Part shown: positions 24,230-34,620 of the stretch, in pieces
Numbering within the stretch: position 1 is the first letter of the stretch
Layout: each line of letters starts with the position of its first letter
NCBI GenBank assembly: GCA_006937955.1
Contig: SSNP01000029.1
Coordinates: 2,885,700 to 2,949,699, forward strand
Direction of reading: 5' to 3'
Source of the DNA: Pachypanchax playfairii
Lineage: Eukaryota > Chordata > Actinopteri > Cyprinodontiformes > Aplocheilidae
Length of the DNA: 64,000 nucleotides
Made by a program: the position numbers and the translations under genes
The notes under the pieces: model-generated
What the model was told of the DNA's origin: nothing
What the model saw: the letters and a program-made list of their open reading frames with translations, nothing else
The model's database searches: none

Positions 24230-24560
24230 TTTCACCAGGGCTTTAGTCTGTCTGTCTGTTAGCAAGATAACTTGAAAAGTTCCTGATGAATTTTGATAAA
24301 ATATTCAGCTAAAGGTCAGATATGGTCCACGGAAGAAGTGAGTAGGTTTTTGGGGGGATCCGGATCACCGTCTGGATCCAGGAATGTTTTTAATGATTCT
24401 TCATCATGTGCGATAGAAGCTGTTTATAACACATCTGAATGGAACTCCACTAGGGGGCGGTGTACCGGTTTGTACTGAAAACTGGTGGTTTATTTTGGTT
24501 ATGATATAAATTTTTCTCATTTCGCTATATCGGTGAACAGCTAAGACACCATCCGGGACA
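24230..24560 (+). repeat. Widespread fish-type dispersed repeat
   Basis: Contains GTCTGTCTGTCTGTTAGCAAG followed about 100 bp later by GGGGGGATCCGGATC and GTCTGGATCCAGGAATG. I recognise this arrangement as a common dispersed repeat in animal genomes but cannot name the family. No coding content. Confidence 0.5.
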
Positions 24561-24773
24561 CTGGCAGTGTGAACGTATTTCTGTGGGGACTGATTTCAAT
24601 GCTACACGCTAAGACCACACATGAAATATAAAGTAATACTAGCAACTGAACTTAATTACTGCCCCCTGCTGGCAATCCTATTTTCAAGAGGCTGTGCAAC
24701 AAAAAACATGGTACTGAGCAATAAACTCAACAATAAGTGGTAAAAATACAGGATGAGTTCCCAACAGGTTCTA

Positions 24774-26375
24774 CAGTGGGGCAAAGAAGTATTTAGTCAG
24801 CCACCAATTGTGTAAGTTCTCCCACTTAAAAAGATCAGAGAGGCCTGTAATTTTCATCATAGGTATACCTCAACTATGAGAGACAAAATGAGGAAAAAAA
24901 ATCCAGAAAATCACATTGTCTGATTTTTAAAGAATTTATTTGCAAATTATGGTGGAAAATAAGTATTTGGTCAATAACAAAAGTTAATCTCAATGCTTTG
25001 TTATATAGCCTTTGTTGGCAATGACAGAGGTCAAACGTTTTCTGTAAGTCTTCACAAGGTTTTCACACACTGTTGCTGGTATTTTGGCCCATTCCTCCAT
25101 GCAGATCTCCTCTAGAGCAGTGATGTTTTGGGGCTGACGCTGGGCAACACGGACTTTCAACTCCCTCCAGAGATTTTCTATGGGGTTGAGATCTGGAGAC
25201 TGGCTAGGCCACTCCAGGACCTTGAAATGCTTCTTACGAAGCCACTCCTTCGTTGCCCGGGCGGTGTGTTTGGGATCATTGTCATGCTGAAAGACCCAGC
25301 CACGTCTCATTTTCAATGCCCTTGCTGATGGAAGGAGGTTTTCACTCAAAATCTTACGATACATGGCCCCATTCATTCTTTCCTTTACACGGATCAGTCG
25401 TCCTGGTCCCCTTGCAGAAAAACAGCCCCAAAGCATGATGGTTCCACCCCCATGCTTTACAGTAGGTATGGTGTTCTTTGGATCCAACTCAGCATTCTTT
25501 CCCCTCCAAACACGACAAGTTGAGTTTCTACCAAAAAGTTCTATTTTGGTTTCATTTGACCATATGATGTTCTCCCAATCCTCTTCTGGATCATCCAAAT
25601 GCTCTCTAGCAAACCGCAGACGGGCCTGGACGTGTCCTGGCTTCAGCAGGGGGACACGTCTGGCACTGCAGGATTTGAGTCCCTGGCGGCGTAGTGTGTT
25701 ACTGATGGTAGCCTTTGTTACTTTGGTCCCAGCTCTCTGCAGGTCATTCACTAGGTCCCTCCGTGTGGTTCTGGGATTTTTGCTCACCGTTCTTGTGATC
25801 ATTTTGACCCCACGGGGTGAGATCTTGCGTGGAGCCCCAGATCGAGGGAGATTATCAGTGGTCTTGTATGTCTTCCATTTTCTAATAATTGCTCCCACAG
25901 TTGATTTCTTCACACCAAGCTGCTTACCTATTGCAGATTCAGTCTTCCCAGCCTGGTGAAGGTCTACAATTTTGTTTCTGGTGTCCTTTGACAGCTCTTT
26001 GGTCTTGGCCATAGTGGAGTTTGGAGCGTGACTGTTTGAGGTTGTGGACAGGTGTCTTTTATACTGATAACGAGTTCACACAGGTGCCATTAATACAGGT
26101 AACGAGTGGAGGACCGAGGAGCCTCTTAAAGAAGTTACAGGTCTGTGAAAGCCAGAAATCTTACTTGTTTGTAGGTGACCAAATACTTATTTTCCACCAT
26201 AATTTGCAAATAAATTCTTTAAAAATCAGACAATGTGATTTTCTGGATTTTTTTTCCTCATTTTGTCTCTCATAGTTGAGGTATACCTATGATGAAAATT
26301 ACAGGCCTCTCTGATCTTTTTAAGTGGGAGAACTTACACAATTGGTGGCTGACTAAATACTTTTTTGCCCCACTG
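24774..26375 (-). mobile_element. Complete Tc1/mariner transposon with 200-bp IR/DR termini
   Basis: 1,602 bp flanked by TA on both sides (24,772-24,773 and 26,376-26,377). Inverted repeats of about 200 bp (24,774-24,973 and 26,176-26,375) begin CAGTGGGGCAAA and appear identical except at position 14 (G versus A). Each arm holds an outer GTATTTAGTCA and an inner GTATTTGGTCA, the IR/DR layout known from Sleeping Beauty-type elements. It encloses a single full-length transposase frame. The near-identity of the arms implies a recent insertion. Confidence 0.97.
24990..26012 (-). CDS. Tc1-type transposase, full length but probably catalytically dead
   Basis: 340 residues, the usual length for Tc1 transposases, which bind the terminal repeats and cut and paste the element at TA. 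Residues about 1-110 form the paired helix-turn-helix DNA-binding region (TRNKIVDLHQAGKTESAIG; TVGAIIRKWK; GAPRKISPRG). The DDE core follows: ENIIWSNETKIELFG, VKHGGGTIMLWGCFS, VFQHDNDPKHTA (second Asp) and SPDLNPIENLW (final Glu). The family consensus at the first site is WSDET. Here the codon reads AAT, giving Asn, a single G-to-A change that should abolish metal binding. There are no stops or frameshifts. The ATG lies just inside one terminal repeat, as usual. The element could still be moved by an active transposase in trans. Confidence 0.95.
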   Translation of the reverse strand: MAKTKELSKDTRNKIVDLHQAGKTESAIGKQLGVKKSTVGAIIRKWKTYKTTDNLPRSGAPRKISPRGVKMITRTVSKNPRTTRRDLVNDLQRAGTKVTKATISNTLRRQGLKSCSARRVPLLKPGHVQARLRFAREHLDDPEEDWENIIWSNETKIELFGRNSTCRVWRGKNAELDPKNTIPTVKHGGGTIMLWGCFSARGPGRLIRVKERMNGAMYRKILSENLLPSARALKMRRGWVFQHDNDPKHTARATKEWLRKKHFKVLEWPSQSPDLNPIENLWRELKVRVAQRQPQNITALEEICMEEWAKIPATVCENLVKTYRKRLTSVIANKGYITKH

Positions 26376-26386
26376 TACATGATACC

Positions 26387-26446
26387 AAGGACTGATCTGG
26401 ATCAAGGACTGATCTGGACCAAGGACTGATCTGGATCAAGGATAAA
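26387..26446. repeat. 21-bp tandem repeat
   Basis: About three copies of AAGGACTGATCTGGATC/ACC immediately right of the Tc1 element. Confidence 0.8.
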
Positions 26447-28770
26447 CGTCTGGATACTTTGATCCAGAAAATAAAAAACCTTCAGATTTTTTCTCACGGT
26501 CAGAACAGCTGATGTTATAAACAACAAACACCAGCTGATAGTCGAGACTCTGGAATCAGACGTGTGGAACAGATGTGATGTTCCATCTAAAGTTCTGGAG
26601 TCGATCCAGAAGAAAACCCCCGACTGAACTAATAATCAGATCAATATCAATCTGATTATTAGAGGTGTTTTAATGATCAATGAATCTGATCATGTCGATT
26701 CTACAAAGGAGAGACTGATATTTTGGGTGTAAATCACAGAATGAATGAACTGAGGTGTTTGTTGAGGTCTGAACTCTACGAGGGCTTTTCTAGTTTATTT
26801 TGTTGAACCTTTTTAATAGTAAAATCTTTATTGAAGAATCTGCTGTAAATACTATAACTCTTGAAAAACGTTTAGGTCTCACAAACTCTGAATGATTCAG
26901 CCGTAGAAAACATTCAGTTTCTTGTTTCAAGTGGAAGATGGTGACAGACAAACAGGGAGGAGATCAACAGATGGATCCAAACAGACAATTATTGTTTCAG
27001 ATGTTGCTAGCCAAGATGTTTTCAATGCTTCTTTTTAACATTATTGAGGCTTTGCACGTATCAGTAGGTGAAGGGTGAATGAAAACAGTAAAAAGAAACT
27101 AGTTGATGGCAAATACAAAAGGGAAAAAGTGAAAGACTGGTGCAAAGGTTGGATATGACAGACAGGAGGGCAACTGAGGAATAAAAGTTGGTTTGTGCGC
27201 TTGCACATCCTCTCAAACAGAGATGGAGAGATAAATAAAGAGATGGATTGGTTGGGAGAGAGGCTTTAATGAATTAATGACTGTTCTCACAACTAGATGC
27301 CTCCTTTCTGAGGCTCAGACGCAACCGATGAAATAATAAATAAACACATGAATAAGTGAAGAGGCCTGGATGAGACAGCACTCCAAAAGAGAAGAAGATG
27401 GAGAGTGTGTGGGGGGGGGGGGCGTCTGGCATGCGGATAGGCACGCAGCAAGCCTCTCTGGTGATTTGCTCCAACATCAAGCAGCTGGAGGTTACTGAAA
27501 AATTTAGTAATACACAGGGAGCCGGTGAATGCTAATAGAGCATGCCAATTCCTCCAGTCCTTCTGTAACAGCTCCACTGCATGGTCGGACCACCTTCAGT
27601 CTCCAGTGACCTTGTTTGATCGTGAGACTGACTGGCCACCATGCATGCTAATAAGATGCTAGCTTAGGGCTCTGTGGGTCTGCAATACACTGCAGGGTGA
27701 CAAGAGGGCAAATATGGTTGTCCAGAAGACGTGTTTGTCCAGAACCAGACAGTAATGGTGTCCCGTTCATCAAGATTAGGGAGAAGTTTGTATCAGAAGA
27801 ACAGAAGTTAATAGTTCATCTGTTTAAGCTGTAATCCAGAGTTATGTAGGATTTATTGAAATTTTGATTCAGTTATATAACGTAGGAAAATCTTTTTTTC
27901 CTCAAAGCCCCTCCCCCCCCGCCAGCGTTTACAAGTTGTTTACAATGCTAGAAAAACACATGAAACCGAAACAATTAAAACAAATAAATAAACATATAAA
28001 CTGTATAAATGTGACTTACCCACGAAGTGTCCGTCATAAGAAAAGTGGCACACGTGCACGTATGACAGCTGACGCTTACTATCACTGCTATCGTATCATG
28101 GAAGCAAAGGGGCGGGACTTAAAGGTGCCTCCGTAGTGCCCTCTGAGAAAAACCTCTGGATTCCTGCTTTAATGTGAAAATAGCTGTGATAATAATTCAT
28201 GTAAAACAGCTTCTAAACATGCATCAAAGCTAAATGGATCCCCCTTTCCAGGACCGACCCAGAACCAGAGGCTGACCCATTTGTGGTTTTGTCACCTAAG
28301 AAGGTAAAACACATGACTGAGTGTCTCTCTGGTTCCAAATTCCAACTAAAAGCTGAATAATAATATGATAAAATGACGACCAACAACAGAAAATCATGTC
28401 CAATCAGTCCATTAAGCTTTTTATCACCAGTTCCTTAAAACTTACTAATGAGGAGAAAATACACACACAATGTTGAAGTTACATCACAGAATCATGTACA
28501 TCCTAGTACACGGCCCATCTAATCTGTTACACACGTCTGATTCTACAGTGTCTCTTTTTGAGTTTGTTGCAGGTTTATAACATCACATGTTCTTGTAGTC
28601 CTAAATACTCTGAAGGTTCCTTTTTGCAGTATTCACATCGATACTCCAGATTCAAAGAGATTTTTACAAAAACATTTCTATGATAAATATTTATCAGCTT
28701 CTGTAACATTTGATTGTTTAGGCAGAACCCAAAATGCACCACAACTCACCTGATATAATTATATTATTAT
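26447..28770. other. No gene recognised
   Basis: No coding domain found. It holds a G homopolymer at about 27,411-27,422. The segment 27,850-28,160 has GC-rich blocks suggesting a decayed dispersed repeat, without paired ends. Confidence 0.45.
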
Positions 28771-29412
28771 CAGGGCTTGACATTAACACCCGCCAACCCG
28801 CCAAATGCGGGTGAATTTCAGCAGTGGCGGGTGACGCAGCCACTCCGACTAGCCACTTTTGGCGGGCTGAATTTTATATAAATTTTTTTATTGTAGTTTT
28901 CTCAAATGACATCTGAAATAATAAACGAATTGCAATGTGAGACTAAGACACTACAACTCCCATGAGCACTGCCTGCGCACAGTGTTTGCTCATTGGTCCA
29001 TTCGTGACCAACGTCACTTTAGACAGCCGGTCCCTGTGGACAACAGTTGTGAAGTAGTGGGGGTGATAATGTGGCGGCACATTCAAGGCGTCAGGAAACC
29101 CGAAGAGCAAACAAAAAGAAAACATGAAGATGAAACGAAGGAAGGAGAGACAAAGAAAAAGAAAAGATCGTTTAACGAAAAATGGAAGACAGCAGGTCGA
29201 TAATGGTTATCGTATGACCCAGGGGAGAATGTGTGTACAAGGGTCATTTACATTTAAAAAGGTTGTAAATCTAGGTCAAGTAAACTTTACCACGCCATAG
29301 TCAGCTTTAATCATATTAAACATAATTTCTCAACAACAAAATTGAGGCTAGTGACTTTGGAAAACCACTAGCCACAGTGGCTGGTGAACAGAAAAGTTAA
29401 TGTCAAGCCCTG
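28771..29412 (+). mobile_element. hAT-type non-autonomous element 1
   Basis: Inverted ends CAGGGCTTGACATTAAC and GTTAATGTCAAGCCCTG (17 bp, perfect), with a perfect 8-bp target duplication ATTATTAT on each side (28,763-28,770 and 29,413-29,420). The CA start and 8-bp duplication identify the hAT superfamily. At 642 bp it keeps only the start of a transposase-like frame. Confidence 0.93.
29069..29245 (+). pseudogene. N-terminal fragment of the hAT element 1 protein
   Basis: Starts at the ATG at 29,069 and reads a Lys-rich segment (KEGETKKKKRSFNEKWK), then a TAA at 29,201, then WLSYDPGENVCT in the same frame. The KRSFNEKW and WLxYDPxEN blocks match the TTF-type zinc-finger region at the start of hAT transposase relatives. 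The TAA is a simple nonsense change, as the homologous reading continues past it. The rest of the transposase, including the catalytic DDE and dimerisation regions, is deleted. Confidence 0.65.
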
Positions 29413-29446
29413 ATTATTATTTAAATTGTGTTTAAGTTTTTTAGTG

Positions 29447-29499
<53 letters not shown>

Positions 29500-29501
29500 G
29501 T
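29447..29501. repeat. (AGAC)n microsatellite
   Basis: About 13 tandem AGAC tetranucleotides between the hAT element and the ACTAGT-rich repeat. Confidence 0.97.
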
Positions 29502-30570
29502 GGTACTAGTGGACATTTTGGGCCTTACTAGTGCAACTAGTAAGCCTAAACACACCCGGTAGTACTACAAGTGGACTTTTTGGCTTTCACTAGTACTACA
29601 AGTGAGCCTCCTTGCTGTTACTTGTAGTACTAGTGAGGTCAAAAATGCCTTATGGTTCATTCACACCGGCCACTTTGTCAACGTCAAGCAACGCTGATAA
29701 CGCTCCAAATTTGATGTTTGAAGTTGAAGCTCATAACGCCTGCCAGTCAGAGCGCATAGGCGTTAAAGCTCGTAAAGCCTGACCGAAAGAGCGCGAAGGC
29801 GGGGCTTCCTTTGTTATGGGATGTTCGGAGCTATGGTGGATCATACAGAGACAGTGGCTTGGATTTATTTACTTCATGGATCTAGACAACGTCGACGTCG
29901 GGTGCATCAGCGCCGTTTGTGGATACACCCCATTCTTCAGATGCGTTCTGAGTTTGGTGAGTTTAACCATTTGCTCCAGGAGCGTTTGGATGAGGTTCAT
30001 TTATCTTCCATTTTGGCTGATCCCGTTTCTTTCCGGCTACGTGCTGTGACGTCTTACGTCACTACGATGAGACGCTCTGATTGGTTGACATGCCGCTTCA
30101 AGAGCGTTATGAACGTCAAAAGTTCAGCTAGCTGAACTTTGACCTTTTCTAGCTTTTCAAGCGTCAACGCCTGAAACGCTAGAAAAGCTTGAAAAGTTGC
30201 CGCTAATAACGCTCACAAAGCGCCGCAGAGCCGTTGACGTCTGTCTGACGCCCGTCCACCACAGACTTTATATATAAACTTGCCGCTTATGAAGTTGATG
30301 GTTGGGCCGGTGTGAACGCACCATTACTGGTGCTACTAGTGGACATTTTGGCGATACTAGTAGGGTTCAGGAGGCTACTAGTGTGTGACACATGCCTACT
30401 AGTTAGGTCTAGTATTGTCACTAGTGCAGTACAGCAGTTTACTAGTAAGGTTTGATTGCATCCTAGTAGGCCAAAAGTGGCACTAGTAGGGAAACAAATG
30501 TTACAAGTAGGACAAACATTATACTAGTACACCCTAGTCGTAATACTAGCGTGGCAGTTTGTCTTACTAG
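29502..30570. repeat. ACTAGT-rich repeat, split by a Harbinger-type insertion
   Basis: 29,502-29,649 and 30,327-30,570 together hold roughly a dozen ACTAGT hexamers in under 400 bp, spaced irregularly (for example TACTAGTGGACATTTTGG on both sides). The intervening 29,650-30,326 is a separate element with TTA duplications. Confidence 0.75.
29653..30323 (+). mobile_element. PIF/Harbinger-type MITE, copy 1
   Basis: TTA, then TGGTTCATTCACACCGGCC ... GGCCGGTGTGAACGCACCA, then TTA: inverted ends with a 3-bp TTA target duplication, the PIF/Harbinger signature. Inside, plus-strand 29,890-29,990 reads QMRSEFGEFNHLLQE, a match to the amino-terminal region of HARBI1-like nucleases (RPQLGEFHHLVQ-type block). 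The catalytic domain is absent. About 95% similar by eye to 60,673-61,339. Confidence 0.88.
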
Positions 30571-33500
30571 TGTATGACAAAGTAAAGTTGGATATCACAG
30601 ATATGTAATAAATGCTGAAACAGCTTTCTATAATCATCCCACTCACAGGTCAAAGAGAAGAGGACCAAGCTTTGTGAAACTGGAATGACCTCATAAAGTT
30701 ACTCATTCTGTGTCGTAGTTCAAGGCGGTGAAAATATCAGGATCAAATTTTACTATTTTAAGTCTTTATCACAAATCCTAAACTGGGAGGGTGATTACTG
30801 ACTGATAACAGGTGTGATAATTAACCTACTGGAAGCAGGTGTGTAACTAACACAGCAAATAAACAAACAAACAAATAAATAAGTAAAGTGACTAAATAAA
30901 CTCAAAAATAAAGTTTAAATTACAAAAATCCAAACCTAAATCTTGACACGTGGCGTTTTTAGGAGAAATACTGCAATATTTTTGAATGTATTTAATTTAA
31001 TCGTGATTGGAAAAGATTTTTAAACTTCTTTCCTCATGAACCTTTTGGATTGTTGCACCAGATGTCTGGGCGTAACAATGCTGATGCTCTTCTTCTTTTT
31101 TCTTTTGAACAAAATATGTAAAGCTCATGCTGACAATTTCTAAAAAGGGGGTTACTAAAAATTTACCAAAATTGAATGAAATTTACTAAGTGTTTGTGCC
31201 TGATGCAATTTATAATATTAAATTATCCATGCCAGATGATAATCATCAGTTCTGCTTGTTTGTTGCACTAATTTGAGACCAGTCTTGGTAGATCACTCTG
31301 CTCATTATTAGAATGTGCTCTCTATGTCTGGGTTCATTGATCAGTGCATTAAAAGGCAATCAACAAAGCGCCGGCCTCTTGTTTGATTTGGATGGTGCGT
31401 TCATGCTGAGTTACCTTGGTTGGCTCCATGTTTGACCTCATAATCCTGCTGCAGAACAAAAGACTCAAACATAAATAAAACAGGAACAGAGTAGTTTTAT
31501 ATGAGTGATTTCTAACCTGCTTGTTTGGATGTTTAGAACAGCTGCGAGAGGTGACAGACACTGAGGAACACGAGATAAACAATCTCACATGTTCACATTC
31601 ACTTTTTAACATCCATTTGGAATCACTAATAATCCTAACATGCAGGTTTACAGACGTTGTGTCAATTTATTCCAACTCGGGTCAGAAAACCTGCTCAAGC
31701 GAGATAAAAGCTAAAGACTGTCTGTCTCTCTTTACAGAAATACTTCTAAATGTATTTCATTCACCTGTTTACATGCAGATTGATACACATACATCCATCT
31801 ATCTTCTATACTCACTGTTCCTGCTCAGGATCGCAGGGGGATGGTGTCTATCTCCAGCAGTCATCAGGCAGGAGGCGGGGCTACACCTGGACAGGTGGCT
31901 AGTTTATCACAGGGTCACTGTACTTTCATCTTTGGCCTCTATGAAACATATTTTTGCTCTAAAAAAATCAGAAATGGCTAAACTTTTATTTGAAATTGAA
32001 ATAATTTACAAGTTGAGCGAATCCTCCAGAATTTATAAAAAGATAAACAATATACATACTGTATACATACTACGGTAACGATTAATGCTGTTTTTATTTT
32101 TCTTATTGTTGTTGTTGTTTCTAAAGAATGTGTATAACAATTCTTTAACTCTGATCTAAATATCTTTGACCCTAGCTCTGATTCTTCAGCCCCCTCCAGG
32201 TTTGGATGCCCCCCCTGGTTTTTCTCCCCAAGCTGAAATGCTGGCAGACTGGATTTGAGGCTTGGGGCGCCGCTCAGAACCAAACAGGGACATGATTTAC
32301 GGGCAGTGTTGCTGAGGTTGCCGGGCGACGTCTCACTGCGGTCCCCGGCCACTATAATCGGAGCTCCACGTCCGGCTCCGAGGAGTCTGCTCAGGCTCAG
32401 ATCACATTCTCGCCCCTCCTCACGTCCTCCCTTCTCCTCTGTCAGCCCAACTCAGCAGCCTCACACCTCCCTTCTTCTTCTTCTTCTTCTTGTGCTTTAC
32501 CACTGAGGTATTGTCAGTCGGGGTGGGAATGCAAAGAGACTGGAACAATAGAAGCTGTGTGATAAGGTCACTTCTTTGAGGTGAAGACATTTAGAAACAA
32601 ACACAGACTCACAAAAGCGAACACTCAGGCTATCATGTCCACAAAGACACAGACACGCATGGAAACAAACAGAAACTCAATGGTGCTGCATTGTTTTGTC
32701 TTTTACTGGAGGGTAGATTTATTGGCTTCTGTGCAGCGTGCTGATCCATCCCTCTTGTAAAAGTGTATTTTCTAAACTCATCTGAGCAGCAGCTCCACTT
32801 TGCTGGCTCTGTGCAACTGAGCCTCAACACCTCCACAGCTTTCATATCCACTCTCTATAATCAGCGGAGAGCACTGGGAGCCACTTGGAGCCTGGCTGGC
32901 TGGCTCTGTTACTCCAGAGTGCTGGCTGCGAGCGAGGTCATCTGTCCAGACCAGTGTACGTCTCCGGGGAAGGAAAGGGTGAGGGATGCAAGAAGCTATT
33001 TGGAGTGAAAAAAGATAAGGATCATCTATATGTTACTGTAATGTTGATCAGATCTGTTAAGGAGACGTGTCGGAGCTTTGAAACCTTCCACACTGTCAGC
33101 TACACTGATGAAACCAGGTCGACTGTGTGTGCATGTGTGCGTGCACGCGTGTGCTTGTGTGTGTTTATAGTTTTGATGAAGTGATGGCACTTCTTCTCAT
33201 GTTTCAAAGGAGTAAAACACGTATGTTAACCATGTTGGAAGCACAAAGTGTTGAGGTAATGATTTACACGTGTCCCTGTTAGAGATTTGGCACATGGCAG
33301 GAACTTTCCCACCCGTCCATAACTGATATTAATCCCTGTTCTTTAGAGCAGCTAGGAGGACGAGTTGGAGGAGGTGTTAATGCACATCCACTGGCACAGT
33401 TCAAAACCTTGTAAAAAAAAAAAGAAAGACTCTAAAATACAAGAAATAATTGAAATTAAATCAGGCAAAACAAAAAGCAGAGTTAACAAGCATGAATGAA

Positions 33501-33779
33501 AACAGAAGTTTTTAAAGATGTGACTGGAAAACTAAGAGATAATACAAATTGTGTTTATTTATTTGTTTGTTTGTTTATGATATAAGTTAGGTTAATGAGT
33601 GACTCGTCTCCTTAGTGTGAGTGGTTGTTTGTCTCTGTGTGGTGTGATGGACTGGTGATCTGTCCACAATGTAAACCATCTATTAACAAGTTCTAAGAAA
33701 GAACTGGTGCTTCCACGAGCTAGAACCTTCTCCTTCAGGATCTCCTGATAGAACACCGGTTTGACTGAAACTCGGTGTT
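30571..33779. other. No gene recognised; one dispersed repeat and a GC-rich patch
   Basis: 31,780-31,925 is the common fish repeat containing CATCCATCTATCTTCTATAC and CAGGAGGCGGGGCTACACC; its relatives lie in reverse at 33,600-33,670 and 39,618-39,700. 32,200-32,500 is locally GC- and CpG-richer with a GTTGCCGGGCGAC motif at about 32,318, an RFX X-box match, and a CTT repeat at 32,470-32,491. No exon could be defended. Confidence 0.45.
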
Positions 33780-34230
33780 CTCAGCTGAAATGACTCCACT
33801 CCTCCCAGATTACATCGTCTACTCTCGTAGAGCTGAAGATCCTGTTCCAAGTTATTTCTTGTGTGTTTCATCCATCCAAGATCAGTTTCATCAGTTTCAT
33901 TTTTAACCCATCTGTCTTCATTCTCCCCAAATATCATATTAGTGGGTGATTTTAATCTTCAGATCATGTTTAAACAGCTTTGGTCTGCAGCAAATTACTC
34001 AAAACAACTTGTTCTGGACTCACTCCTCTGCACATGACCTGTTTCTGATCACATGACCTGTTTCTGATCACATGACCTGTTTCTGATCACATGACCTGTT
34101 TCTGATCAATGACTTGTTTCTGATCACATGACCTGTTTCTGATCACATGACCTGTTTCTGATCAATGACTTGTTTCTGATCACATGACCTGTTTCTGATC
34201 ACATGACCGATTTCTGATCACATGCATATT
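33780..34230 (+). pseudogene. LINE endonuclease fragment
   Basis: Plus-strand ILVGDFNLQ at about 33,938-33,964 matches the GDFNxH block of LINE apurinic-type endonucleases. NNLFWTHSSAHDLFLIT near 34,000-34,050 corresponds to the following THSxGHTLDLI block. Upstream, SFLTHLSSFSPNI fits the region before GDFN. Several stops and frame changes are present and no reverse transcriptase follows. The last block runs into a tandem expansion. Confidence 0.55.
34034..34225. repeat. 19-bp minisatellite inside the LINE fragment
   Basis: Nine or so copies of TCTGATCACATGACCTGTT, with an 18-bp variant (TCTGATCAATGACTTGTT) appearing twice at the same interval, suggesting a higher-order duplication. The unit coincides with codons of the HDLFLIT endonuclease block. 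Confidence 0.9.
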
Positions 34231-34342
34231 TACAGATTGTAAATCCAACATCATGTGTCATTTCTTTTTGTCTCAAGAACATCAACATTAATACTCTAAC
34301 TGCAGTAGACGGTGTTCACTACAATTATGGACTTTCTATCCT

Positions 34343-34418
34343 CACTCACTCACTCACTCACTCACTCACTCACTCACTCACTCACTCACTCACTCACTCA
34401 CTCACTCACTCACTCACT
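34343..34418. repeat. (ACTC)n microsatellite
   Basis: About 18 tandem CACT/ACTC tetranucleotides. Confidence 0.97.
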
Positions 34419-34554
34419 TATCTTGCTGAATAACATGGTTTAAAACTTACTGGAAGTCATTTGGAACCAGGTTTAATTCACAAACAAACGTACATAGAAC
34501 ACCTTTGCACCTTTTGCTTTACAGAGATGTTCTTACATCTGATGAATCCTCTTG

Positions 34555-34620
34555 TGGTGCGTTCACACCGCCAACGCGTCCAGACAGCAAAACGCTCAAA
34601 CGGACAAAAGTAGCTGCTTT
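34555..34620 (+). mobile_element. Isolated Harbinger-like terminal repeat
   Basis: GGTGCGTTCACACCGCCAAC resembles the terminal repeat of the elements at 29,653 and 60,673, but no partner end follows. Probably a truncated or diverged relative. Confidence 0.45.

Noticed and set aside
25363..25959. 198-codon plus-strand frame
   Set aside because: Shadow of the transposase gene on the opposite strand.
31403..31460. Minus-strand micro-exon-like segment (CAGGATTATGAGGTC... then GTAACT)
   Set aside because: A 34-base open stretch with fair splice signals is expected by chance in 64 kb; no partner exon was found.
31521..32078. 185-codon plus-strand frame
   Set aside because: Crosses a known dispersed repeat at 31,780-31,925 and has no domain.
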